Source of the DNA: Actinomortierella ambigua
Taxonomy: Eukaryota > Mortierellomycota > Mortierellomycetes > Mortierellales > Mortierellaceae
Direction: 5' to 3'
NCBI GenBank assembly: GCA_016098155.1
Contig: JAAAJB010000032.1
Span: 1 to 64,000, forward strand
DNA: 64,000 nucleotides
Each line of letters starts with the position of its first letter. The stretch's first letter is position 1. Shown here piece after piece: positions 25,455 through 35,705 of the stretch. The translations under genes were made by a program, and so were the position numbers. The notes beneath the pieces are model-generated. The model saw only the letters and a list, made by a program, of their open reading frames with translations. It was not told the origin of the DNA and searched no databases.

Positions 25455-27645
25455 TTACTGCATCGAGGCATACTGCTGCTGTTGCGCCTTATGATGCATC
25501 TCCAACAACACCTCCTTGCTCAACCCACCTCCAGCCTTGGGACTCATCGACCGTTGCGGCCGTCCCGCTGATCGTGGCAATGTCTGCGACGTGCCATGGC
25601 CACCACTACTACCACCACCACTACCAGCAGTGCCCGTACGCATCGAGGCCATCGCGCCCACCAGGTTATCCAACGGTGGCGGCGACGACGACGGAGGCGA
25701 AGGCGGCGGGGTCTTGAGGCCCATACCGGAGCGGAACCTTGCCGGCACGCGATCTGCATGTCTCTGTGCCGAGGTTCTCGAAGATGATGGTGAGGTTGCA
25801 CTACCAGTAGCAGAAGCAACACCACCGGATTCACGCTGCTGATGTTCGTCCTCGTCCGATCCCGACGAATCACTCTTGTTGATCTGGGCAGCCTTGACAA
25901 GATCCTCGACGTTGATATCATCCTCCTCCATCATGAGATTCTCCATGCGCTCGAGCTGACGATGCATCTCCTCTTCAAACTTGTCCCGGATGAAACACGG
26001 CTGCGCGGTCACGTCCTGGTAGCCCGGGATGGGCCAGCGCAGCTGGCGCTCCGTGATCACCGAGGGGACCGTGCCGACAATGAACGGGATCAGCGGCAGC
26101 TGGATCAGCGTCGGGAATTTGCCCGAAGTGTTGATGGTCGCAACCCGGTCTGCTGTCACCGACTGAAGCGATAGTTTGGACAGACGGTGGTCCGAATGTG
26201 AACGACGGTGTTGTTGTTGATGGTTGTTGTTACTGCTGTTACTGTTGCCGTTGTTGTTGTTGTTGTCGGATAGTGATACCTCCTGCCAACCTCCACTTGC
26301 TCCTCCTATTGTTGTGCCTGTTGCTGCTGCTGTGGTGTTTGTACTTGTGGTGGACGAGGCGCTCAGGGGCGGCGACATGCTAGCTGGGACCTGGGACAGG
26401 TCCAGCGGTGGCGGGGCCTTGAACCCCTGGGTGAACCAGCTTCCAAGCCCGGCGCTCTTGCTGTAGACGGGAAGGCTGATGGCAATGTAGTAGTCAATCT
26501 TGAACAGCGGGGTCACATACTTGTTTGTGGTCGGGATCAGGCTACTGTCGTTGGGGATCGTATAGTGGATGGTCTCGGCCCAGGTCTGACCCTTGTTGGG
26601 CATCAAGGAGATGGGTATTGTTGTCGAGTCGACAATGGTGGATTCCGGACTGTACTGTGAAATGGGGGTTCCTGATGATGGTGCTGTTGCACCACTACGG
26701 TTTGCATACTCTGGATAAAAGGTCATTGTCCGCACAAGCGCCACCTGGAACGAGTACAGGTCTGTGGGCGAACTGTTGACCATCGTCAAACGGAACGGAA
26801 CAGATTCACCTAATGTTACCGAAGAAAACGGGGGAGGAGGGATTAGGATTTTGCAGGCAAAATGATAAAAGTTGTTCCAAGGGCACCACCCAAAAAAGGA
26901 AGAAAAGTCCAGGTGGACTTTGTTCCCGAAAAAAAGAGAAAAGAAAATTGGGTGTACAATCCTCGTTGTGCCCCCCCTCTCTTGTCCCCCTCCCCCTGCA
27001 AACCACACACACTCACCGAGTCGAGACCTCCTTTGGTACACAGCCCACCCAATATCCCCCCAAGAATGACACATCCCTCGTGTGTACAATCATCACCCCC
27101 TCCCCTCTCAATCTCTCTTCATCCCTTATTTTATAGGGATTGGGGCGAGAACACCCACACACATAAAAAAAAAACAAGGGTACTCTGTGGGGTGGGAAGA
27201 GAGGAAAGGGGAAAGAAGGGAGGGGGAGAGCAGGGCACTGATCACTCACCTGGACTAGCGCCACGCTGTTCGCTCTCTACGGTGACCTTGTACAGCGCCT
27301 TATTGGTGTTGGGCTCAAGACCCTGGCCCATCTCGATGACAGGGAACTGCACCATCGACGAAGGTACCATGGGTACATACTTGATCTGCACTGGACTTGC
27401 CTGGATGGTCACCCGAGTGGCAGGGTCTTCTGGATGTGTCATGAATGTCAGGTCAGACTGTACCGAGTAGATGACAGACCGGTCCCTGTCCTGTTTTTTT
27501 TTTTTTTGTTTTCCAGTGTGGTTTAGAAAAATGAAATACAAGTGGAAAGAGTGAGTGAGCATTTTTTGGAGGTGATTAGATGAATTTTGGATGAAAGAAC
27601 GTTTCCTTGGGTTCCTTGTTCGATGAGCTCTTTTTCCCGTCTCTT

Positions 27646-27676
<31 letters not shown>

Positions 27677-28477
27677 ATCTCTTCAGTCTGAGTGAACTAT
27701 TGAGACAAATAGATAAATCACACACACGCACACACGCACTCGCGCAAACACGCACACAATCAAATAGAAACTTGTCAACTGCGGGTCCTCCTTCCTCTCT
27801 CCGAGACAAATCATCATGCCGCGCACCCATACCTGGAACGACGGGGGGAAATTACACATCGGGAGCTTGATGCTAAACATGAAAAGATGACGCTTGACGG
27901 CCATGTCTTGGTCCTCCAGCAGAATCTGTTCAATTTCAAACAGCACCTCGTGGTGCTCACCTGCCGACGCCGAGCATGTCGAGTCAAGCGACCGGCTATC
28001 CCGTCGTGATCCTGTCGACGACGACGATGAAAAGGGTCGAACAATGGTTGAACCTGCTGCTGCAGTGGGTGAGGTTTGACCGTTGGCGTGGTGATGTTGG
28101 TGTTGGTGATGCAGAGGTGACGGTGGTGATGACGATCGTGGTACGCCCGTTGCAACCACAGACGTGAGATCCTCGTGCGCGTGGTGTTGGTTGTGGGTCG
28201 GGGTCGCAGGGTGGGTTGTGGCAGCAGCAGGGTGAGGGCCGAGGTTCTGACGGCAGCTAAACACGACGCGGAGGCGACAAGGACCCTTGATGGGCTTGGC
28301 TAGCTGGAGCACGACCTGGCCTTGGAAGGCCGAGCCAGGACCGTAGATGGGGACGACATTTTGGTTATTCGATCCAACAATGAGGGAGTAGCCTTGAGGC
28401 GCAATGAAGGATTGCGCCTGTGTCAGGAGATCGTCTGGCTGCTGGAAAAACTGCAACGACTTTGCAAGACGCAGCAT
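25455..28477 (-). CDS. Arrestin-like (alpha-arrestin fold) trafficking adaptor
   Basis: Alpha-arrestins link membrane proteins to ubiquitin ligases and endocytosis. Three minus-strand exons (27833-28477, 27250-27490, 25455-26809) stay in phase and give 746 residues. The N-terminal arrestin sheet is visible as QGYSLIVGSNNQNVVPIYG, then GQVVLQLAKPIKG, an inserted disordered His/Ser-rich loop, and FEIEQILLEDQDMAVKRHLF followed by FSIKLPMCNFPPSFQ. The C-terminal sheet includes VPFRLTMVNSSPTDLYSFQV and FKIDYYIAISLPV. The pairing of FEIEQ..FSIKLP..PPSF with a later Pro-rich core and IDYYIAISL strand is characteristic of fungal arrestin-like proteins. The tail is Ser/Asn/Gln-rich. I see no PPxY motif, so recruitment of a Rsp5/NEDD4 ligase may use another route. 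The start is the first ATG of the open frame. A TM or enzymatic domain is absent. Confidence 0.72.
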
Positions 28478-29083
28478 GAGATGTCTAGAGGGGTAGGTGA
28501 AGTGTGTGAGTTTGGAGAGGGAGAATGAGAAGAGAGTCTTCCGTTTGGTGCTGAGGAGGGGAATGAGCTAGGCCTCTTTGGTGCTAGATGAAGGAGAAAG
28601 AAGAAGAGGAAGAAGAAAGAAAGCGGAAAAGAGTTGAAAAAGACGAAAGCGTGACAGAATGGTGTGAAAGGGAGGAGAAAGAGAAAGAGAGAGGAGGCTG
28701 AAGACAAAGTGTAGTTGTGGGGAAACGGGGTCGACCGACCGACACCGCTCTACTTTTTATCCAGCACCATTCTGTGGGCAACCGAAAAAGAAAGGACAGG
28801 ATAGGGGGACCCTCCAAGGGCTCACCCAGCAACGAATGCTTCCCCTCCCACAGGACCCCCCCACGGTGGTGGGGCTTCTCGCTGTTATTGGGCCGCGAGT
28901 TCTGATTGAAAGTAAAAACGTGTAGAGTTCCGAGGTACAGTACACTACACAACACAACACTACACACTCTCACCCACTCACACTCACATTGCTGAGGGGG
29001 GAGATGGGAAGGGAAGGGCAGGAAAGGAGGTTTTTTACCATCTGTTGCTATATTTGTTAAGGTTGGGCAGGGATGGAAACGGT
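28478..29083. other. Promoter region of the arrestin-like gene
   Basis: This non-coding stretch lies between two minus-strand genes. Read on the minus strand it is CT-rich at 28590-28700, typical of leaders in this window. The remainder (28740-29080) holds short A/C repeats near 28940-28990 and presumably the 3' UTR of the upstream gene. No gene is seen. Confidence 0.45.
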
Positions 29084-31375
29084 CTATCGAAGCAATCCGG
29101 GCCATCCTTCCTCGATTTCGTTTTCCAGAACAGAAGACATGGACGACAGCATCGACGACGACGGAGGGGGCTGTGAGCCTGCGACAATTGACCTCCCTTC
29201 CACCGTCGAACTCGCGGAAACTTGGGAAGACCCTGAACTCAGCCCGAGACCTATCGAGGGCTGCCCTCTGTCCTCCTCTTCCTCCTCTTCTTCTTCTTCT
29301 TCCTTCTTCTCTTCCTCTTCTCGACCGTTCGTGCGACCTACTTGGTCATCGTCGTCTGACCACCTCCATCTTTGGTCTTCCTGCCCTTCTCGCCCTTCTC
29401 GTTCTGCAAACTGTCCACCCTCGTAATACATTGCTCCCAATGCACGCAGAGCGTACCCTTCCATCGTGGAAGGATTCCGCGATTCTCTCTCTTCTGTCGA
29501 GACCAAAACCGTATCCGTCGTAGCTACTCCAAACTCTCTTCGCCACGCTGATTGTGATGCGATAGCCGACGACAGCGAATGTGGACCAGAACGCAACCCC
29601 GTGTACTGGAAGGGTCTACTCTGTGGCATCCCACAGAGCAATTCATGGTCTTGGTCCTCCAGACCCCTGCCGTTTTTGTCGAGCCGCTCAAGGAGTTGCA
29701 TAAACCCCATGGTAGTGGAAGAAGATGAGGAGGAGAGGGAGGAGAGGGAGGAAGAAGAAGAAGAAGAAGAAGAGAATGAGGAATACGGGCTCACTCCTAC
29801 TCGATCTTCACTCTCCTCCTCTCCATTACAACCATCCCTTTGTGGAAAATAGAGAACCTCGTCGGTCTCTTGCTCGTGCCAGCATGTCGTTGCCAACGTG
29901 TCGTGCACAGATGGACGTTGTTGTTGTTGTGGCAACTGTTGCTGCTGAAAGCGACGATGCTGTTCCTGCAACTGTCGTTGCTGTTGCTGTGCGACGTGCA
30001 TCATCCTTACTACTGCCTCTTGTGCATAAAACGGACCATCCACGAGAGGTTCACTGAGCTGGTGTGATGGCTGTTGTGTAGAGTACGATGGCTGATGCTG
30101 TTGTTGTTGTGGTGGTGGTGGTGGTCGGTGGTGGTGTGGTGATTGTATTTGAGGCATATGTATTCCATCCCTTCGTTGTTGCTCTGCCTGAAAAAGATAA
30201 CCAGCAGATGCAGCCATCGATGTAGCTGTGGTGGTGGTGGTCAAGAAAGATGTCGACGAAGATGGCGCTACAGCAGCAGCAACAGCAACAGGAGGAGAGG
30301 GAGGGGGAGGATGAGGGGATGTGGTTGAGGCAGCAGTAGAGGTAGATCCAGTAGCAAAATCAGACGGAGAAGAGGAGGAACGAGTCCTAAAGCCCCCTTG
30401 TGACCAGGGATGCCTGCTGCTGCTGCTGCTGCTGCTGCTGGTTGGGGTCGCTGCAAGATCTGGAAGAGTGTGGTGGTGATGGTGGAGGTGCACTTCAACA
30501 GGGCTTGGCTCAAAGTGGGAGAGGGACGAAACTGTCCATCGCGATCGGTGGTAGTGGTGCTGGTAGTGCTGACGGAAAGGCCGTGACGAGTCTGCAGTAC
30601 GAGAGCCAAGGATGGAGGCAAACCTGCGAAAAGTTGCATGCGCAGACTCGACTCCTCCGCTACGCCTCGCGATGCCGTTGCTCCTTTGCGGCAGAGGGGA
30701 ATGTGGATGGTGTTGGATCGAAGCATCCCTTCTGCGCCCTTGAAGGCGTGCATGGTGGCTGTGGCGTCTGTCATCTCTGTTCAATGCCTGCCCTGGCTGA
30801 AGGTGTTGAGCCGCCCCATCATCCCCGTTCTCGACAAGAGGTCGCATGAGGCCAAGGCTAGGATAAGACGTAGGCTCAGACGTTGCAGTTGCCGTCGCTG
30901 TCGCTAACGTAGGGGATGATTGGTCGACCTGGTGAGGTACCATGATGACTCTGCGACGAGGGCTGCCTCGACTAGTGCCAGTCATATCCATCTCAACGGA
31001 AAACGTTACAAAGTCTGCTGCGGGATAGATGATTGGGTGAGGCGAGGCGACCATGATACCACGAGGTACTGAGGACGTGGACGTGGAAGATAATCTTGAA
31101 GTTGTCGGCGATGTTGACGACGACGATAAGCTTGAGGTTGTCATAAAGTAGGACGCCAGTCCAGTGCTGTCGTTTGGAGGTGTCTGATATGTAGCAAGCT
31201 CGGAAGGAGGGGCAGGGATACACATGATTGAAGGGTTTGGCCAATTGCAAGAAGTGAAAGAAGAAGATGAAAGGACAAAAAAAAAACCGGCGACAGTGAA
31301 GAGGAGGAGGCAATGAAAGAGGTGGGTGCGGGGGAAAGGAGGGGAGTAGTAAGGGAAGACTTTAACGCAGGGCAT
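29084..31375 (-). CDS. Disordered Ser/His/Gln-rich protein of unknown function
   Basis: One uninterrupted frame of 763 codons with no family I recognise. Most of it is low complexity: poly-Ser blocks, His runs (HLHHHHH), Gln runs with QRQLQEQHRRFQQQQ that could form a short coiled coil, Pro-rich stretches and a C-terminal Glu run. Less biased islands such as PIIYPAADFVTFSVEMDM near residue 115, GFMQLLERLDKNGRGLE and MEGYALRALGAMYYEGGQFAE may be the conserved parts. The first ATG (31375) would place a hydrophobic stretch (LLLFTVAGFFFVL) at residues 24-36, resembling a signal anchor. A second Met at 31225 (MCIPAPPSELATY) would remove it, and I slightly favour that start. A regulatory or scaffold role is possible but unproven. 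That the frame is real is supported by its length and the promoter shared with chorismate mutase. Confidence 0.55.
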   Translation of the reverse strand: MPCVKVFPYYSPPFPRTHLFHCLLLFTVAGFFFVLSSSSFTSCNWPNPSIMCIPAPPSELATYQTPPNDSTGLASYFMTTSSLSSSSTSPTTSRLSSTSTSSVPRGIMVASPHPIIYPAADFVTFSVEMDMTGTSRGSPRRRVIMVPHQVDQSSPTLATATATATSEPTSYPSLGLMRPLVENGDDGAAQHLQPGQALNRDDRRHSHHARLQGRRRDASIQHHPHSPLPQRSNGIARRSGGVESAHATFRRFASILGSRTADSSRPFRQHYQHHYHRSRWTVSSLSHFEPSPVEVHLHHHHHTLPDLAATPTSSSSSSSSRHPWSQGGFRTRSSSSPSDFATGSTSTAASTTSPHPPPPSPPVAVAAAVAPSSSTSFLTTTTTATSMAASAGYLFQAEQQRRDGIHMPQIQSPHHHRPPPPPQQQQHQPSYSTQQPSHQLSEPLVDGPFYAQEAVVRMMHVAQQQQRQLQEQHRRFQQQQLPQQQQRPSVHDTLATTCWHEQETDEVLYFPQRDGCNGEEESEDRVGVSPYSSFSSSSSSSSSLSSLSSSSSSTTMGFMQLLERLDKNGRGLEDQDHELLCGMPQSRPFQYTGLRSGPHSLSSAIASQSAWRREFGVATTDTVLVSTEERESRNPSTMEGYALRALGAMYYEGGQFAEREGREGQEDQRWRWSDDDDQVGRTNGREEEEKKEEEEEEEEEEDRGQPSIGLGLSSGSSQVSASSTVEGRSIVAGSQPPPSSSMLSSMSSVLENEIEEGWPGLLR

Positions 31376-31682
31376 GAGTCGCAGCCTTATATTTTGTTAA
31401 AGACGACGAGGACAGGGGACAAGAACAGAACCCCACTCCCCTCTCCCCTTCTCCGCGTGTTCTTCCGTCTCCTGTGTGGTCGAGAGGAAGATAGATAGGA
31501 GGAGACCGTTCAGCGCAAGGCGTAAAGCAATGTACGTCCACAATTGAGGGGAGAGGATGATGTTGGGAAGTATCAAGACATAAAAAGGCGCCAGCCAGTC
31601 TGTATTCCGCTATTTTTTTTCCCTTGTTTTTCTTGTTCGTCATCTCCAACCAAACTTTCTGCAGCGGTGACACATATTTCCT
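31376..31682. promoter_or_regulatory. Divergent promoter between the disordered protein and chorismate mutase
   Basis: This short non-coding stretch separates head-to-head genes. It contains ATAAAAAGG at 31580-31588, a plausible TATA element for the plus strand, followed by a T/C-rich initiator-like tract. Between that element and 31683 there is no other ATG. Confidence 0.5.
31580..31588 (+). promoter_or_regulatory. TATA-like element of the chorismate mutase gene
   Basis: ATAAAAAGG lies 103 bases before the ATG at 31683 and 199 bases before the ATG at 31779. It is followed by a pyrimidine-rich stretch. Confidence 0.4.
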
Positions 31683-31778
31683 ATGAAGATTGTCAAATTT
31701 TTGTGCCTTTTGACTCTTGCAATCAATTGTTGCTCGTCGTTAAACCACACCGTCTTCACTCCACCACGTCCATTAACC

Positions 31779-33301
31779 ATGAACTTGCTCAACCCAAAGA
31801 CTGCACTGGACCTCAACACGGTAATGGCAACTGCAATGCTCCTTCCTCTACTTCCTCCCTCGCTATCGCAGATCAAGCTGAGTCATTGTCTAGTGCAGCT
31901 AAAATATTCTCCGAAGACTCGAGCGTTTCTCGTTGATACAAGTCCATTCTGTCACTCATTCTCTTTTATTGCCATTGCACATTTGACCTTGTCCCACTAT
32001 TAGCTTCGCAATGTGCTCATCCGCCTCGAGGACACCATCATCTTTGGTATGAATGTCGGAATGCGTGATTAGAGATGAAATGGACCACCCAATTTTAAAC
32101 TACCGGTTGGTGTACTCTGTGGTGATATCAAGAAAATAAGATATTTCAATCTTTGCTGACTGATTCCCTCTCTTTTCTCTCTCGCCCTGAAATGACCCCC
32201 TTGATCTATCACATTATCACATCCGCATCATCGTCATCGTCATCGTCTCAACAGCACTGATCGAGCGCGCACAGTTTGCCCTCAACGATATCACGTACAA
32301 ACCAGGATACTACAAGTACGAGAATGAATATGAGGGTTCTTTCCTCGGCTACTTTCTGCACGAGATGGAGAAGGTCCATGGTAGGTTATTACTTCATCTT
32401 TGATTTTTTTGTGCTGCCTTTTCGTCCCAAATCTGCAGAGTGTTGATTACTTTGGGCTGTACTGAGGGCGCCAAAAAAACGCCATCGTATCTGCATTAGC
32501 GATGGACAATCCTACGCCCACGAGATTTTTCTTCTTCTTCTACTCCTAATTTTCTTCCTGACCTTCCTTGCACCTTCTACTTTTTGTTTTTTTTTACGCC
32601 CACAGCCAAAGTGAGAAGATACACCTCGCCTGATGAGTACCCCTTCACCGAGCCATTGCCTAAACCCATCCTGCCCAAGCTCGACTTCCCGCCTGTCTTG
32701 CATGCCAACAATATCAATGTCAACAACGATATCATGAAGCTTTATCTGCATGACATTGTCCCAAGGGTCTGCGCACCGGAAGATGATAAGAACTATGGTT
32801 CATCTGCCACGCGCGACGTGGAGTGTCTCCAGGCCCTGAGCAAGCGTATCCACTATGGTGAGACTGCACTGTGTGGTTTCACTTCCACCTGGATCAGATC
32901 GTTCTTGGACTGAACCCTTTTCTAACACACACGCACACACACGTTCTCCCTCTCTCTGTCTCTTATGAATCACCCATTTCATAGGCAAGTATATTGCAGA
33001 GGCCAAGTTCCAGGACCCCAAGGAGCAAGATATTTACATCCGCCTAATCAAGGCAGGGGATCGAAACGGAATTATGGAGCTTCTGACGAATCGCAAGGTC
33101 GAAGAGGCGCTGCTGCGCCGCCTCCGGCGAAAAGCGATGATTTACGGAGCCGATATCACCGAGACGGGTGATATCGTCTGCGAGAACCAGACAGCAGCAA
33201 CCAAGATTTCGCCTGACGTGGTCGTGGACCTGTATGAACGTTTTGTCATTCCTCTGACCAAGGAGGTCGAGGTCGAGTACCTGATGCAGCGTTTAGATTA
33301 A
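31779..33301 (+). CDS. ARO7: Chorismate mutase (AroQ fungal type)
   Basis: Converts chorismate to prephenate, the branch point to Phe and Tyr. Fungal enzymes are all-helical dimers activated by Trp and inhibited by Tyr. Five exons (31779-31820, 32004-32046, 32255-32380, 32606-32857, 32985-33301) join in frame to 259 residues, the usual length (yeast 256). Family landmarks are [32 protein letters not shown] with the N-terminal active-site helix, [42 protein letters not shown] and the C-terminal [22 protein letters not shown]. The start at 31779 has a strong context (AACCATGA) and matches homologues. An in-frame ATG at 31683 would add 32 residues that look like a secretory signal (see findings). 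The gene diverges from an unrelated disordered protein. Confidence 0.95.
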
Positions 33302-33779
33302 TGGGGAGGGAGAAAGAAGAGAAAGAAGAGAAGAGAGAAGATAAAGAGAGGAGAGCGAAGTGAGATAAGAGAGAAAAGAGAGAGAAACGAGATGGAGGCT
33401 GACAAAGACAGAGGTTAGATGTACAAGTGGAAGAAATAATAAACTTGGCGTACTGTACGCGGAATGTGGGGGTTTCGTGCTTGTCGGAAGTGTGGTGGTG
33501 GTGCGGGGAAAGGGGGCTCAACGGTCAACCAAAACCTGTCCAAGTGCACAGTTTCCTGCTTGGGCGAGCGACAGACAGCGGCAAAAACGTTCTGCCTATT
33601 TTTGAATTCTCTCTTTTTTTTTCATTCTTCATTCATTCATTCTCGCCTCTCACCACCACACCGCTACATCCAACTCCCCACTCCCCATTCTTCACTCTCC
33701 ACTCTCCACTCTCAGCTCTTCTTTTTTCTGCTATCGCCGTCTTTGTATCGAAATACCTCTCCTTGACACAGCAAACATC
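33302..33779. other. Intergenic region between ARO7 and the CRAL-TRIO gene
   Basis: The 5' half is a purine-rich GA tract (33305-33400) and contains the ARO7 polyadenylation signal. The 3' half is pyrimidine-rich with CATT repeats (33620-33645) and CACTCTC repeats, and forms the leader of the next gene. No ORF here is convincing. Confidence 0.5.
33438..33443 (+). terminator. AATAAA polyadenylation signal of ARO7
   Basis: A canonical hexamer lies 137 bases after the ARO7 stop codon. Confidence 0.45.
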
Positions 33780-35448
33780 ATGCCTGCCTCCACAGTCTAC
33801 CCAGCAGGCGTCCATCAGCCCCGCCACACCCCCTCGGCCGAATGCCGGCGCCCACCCGCCCCGGCACCGCTGACGGACTCGCAAAAGAGCGCCCTTGACC
33901 AGGTGCGGACGCAGATTCACAGCGATGCCATCACACCTCGCCCCGACCAGAAGCGCTGGGCAAACGATGCCTGCCTCCTGCGCTACTTGCGAGGCCGCAA
34001 ATGGAACGTCGAGGAAGCAAAGCAGGCCATCGAGAGCTCGATCCGCTGGCGCGATGAGTTTGGCCCAGATCGCCCAGACCGCAAGGCGCTTTGGCTTGAA
34101 GTAAGGCAGACACCACTTCCCTTTATCCCTTACTTTGCAGCCCCCTCCCCCTCCTTGCCCCTCTCTTCCTCCATCCTTTTCTTGGGCCAATTCGTCTCCT
34201 CATATCGTTGAGACGAGAGAGAGATAGAGTTGTTCATATCTCCATTGTTAGTTTCTTTTTTTGTTTTATTTGTGTCCCCATGGATCCTATCGAAGCCAGG
34301 TTTGCTGGTGGCTCATTTTTGCCCAGATATTTTTGTACCTTTCCAAATGGACGGTTGGGCTGTTAATGCGTGGAAAATCAACAAATAATGCAATCTAAAG
34401 AGGGCAACAACAACGAAAAGTCGATCTGCGCTATCTACCCAGCAGGAATTACCTGACTGAGCATCTTGTCCCCCCCAGTTGAATTCATCCCGCAGGGACA
34501 AGTCGAGAGGGGAAGAAACCAGCCATACTCACCCACTTTTTTCTTTTCTCTCTGTCTCCATATGTTTCTTAACGCCACGACAAAAGACGACACCTGGAAA
34601 GATTTATGTGTCTGGATTCGATGGCGAGTCGCGCCCCTTGGTCTACATGCGGCCACGCCTCGAGAACACACAGGCCTCTGACACCCAGATCAAGCACGTT
34701 GTCTTCCACCTGGAGACTGCCCTCGCGCTGATGCCCGAAGGAGTCGAGGCCCTGACCATCGTCATTGATTTCCATGGCAGCAGCATGCGCACCAGCCCCG
34801 GCGCAGCCGTCGCCAAACAAATCATTGATGTCCTTGGAAGCCAGTTCCCAGAGCGGTTGGGCAAAGCCTACATCATCCATGGTACAATCACTGAGACCCG
34901 ATTTGTGTTTTTTTTGAAATGTTGTTTTGTTGGGGTGTGAGAGGGTGCTTCCTATGGTCCATTATTTGTTAATCTCTCTCTCTTTCTCTCTTTCTCTGTC
35001 TGTCTGTCTCTGGTTCAATCTCTTTTTAAAAATAGCACCATGGTTCTTTTTCCCATTCTACAAGCTGATTTCACCATGGATCGATCCCGTCACCAAAGCC
35101 AAGATTCACTTTGTCGATATGAAGAAGCAAAAGCAAAAGTCTTCTTCCTCTTCTTCCTCCACCTCTTCTTCGTCTGCTTCCTCACCCACATCGAGCGAAC
35201 ATGTCCAACTCTTGGATGCGATCCCACTTGATATGCTGGAACAGGAATACGGCGGAGCTTCAGAGTACAAATACGACCAGGAGATCTACTGGCAAGCCTG
35301 TGAGCGAGCGCTGGCCGTCTCGCGCACTATGCTCCAGGACGGCTGCTCACGGTCCGAGGCTGAAGCCAAGGTTGATGCAGGTGCTCCCAATAAGCATGCG
35401 GCTACCGCCGCCGTGCCTGCAGTGGCAGCGTCGATCTCTGCTGCTTAA
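33780..35448 (+). CDS. CRAL-TRIO (Sec14-type) lipid-transfer protein
   Basis: Sec14-type proteins exchange phosphatidylinositol and other lipids between membranes. Three exons (33780-34100, 34587-34881, 35036-35448) give 342 residues. The N-terminal CRAL-TRIO-N helices include DACLLRYLRGRKWNVEEAK. The lipid pocket begins GKIYVSGFDGESRPLVYMRP, continues VEALTIVIDFHGSSM and FPERLGKAYIIHAPWFFFPFYKLISPWID, then KIHFVD, all standard family signatures. A Lys/Ser-rich low-complexity insert (about residues 243-266) precedes the conserved QLLDAIPLDMLEQEYGG lid segment. The tail is Ala-rich. There is no signal peptide or TM segment, so it is cytosolic and peripheral. The first intron is 486 bases and its acceptor (AAAAG) was chosen because it keeps phase. 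Which lipid it binds cannot be told from sequence. Confidence 0.9.
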
Positions 35449-35705
35449 AGATAAAAAGAAAGAAAGAGTATGACTATACTATCTTTTTTTTTTGTTTTTA
35501 AATATACACTCTTCTCATGTTGAAAATGCAAGTCAATACAGCTCTAGAAAAGATTGAGCGAATAATAATATGTTGTATTGGAAATGCATGCAATGGGGTA
35601 GTACAATGTCGGAACGAGAACAATAGCAAGAGAGAGGAAGAGGGAAAAAGGTGGTGAGTGACCTTCCCCCCTCCTCCTCCCCTGAAAACAAAAAAAAAAG
35701 GTTGT

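Noticed and set aside
31879..31885. TGAGTCA, a perfect Gcn4-type site, in ARO7 intron 1
   Set aside because: About eight such 7-mers are expected by chance in 64 kb, and it lies inside an intron after the start codon.
34051..34058. Exact PAC element GCGATGAG
   Set aside because: Lies in the coding sequence of the CRAL-TRIO protein, so it is a coincidence and a caution about the other PAC-like sites.
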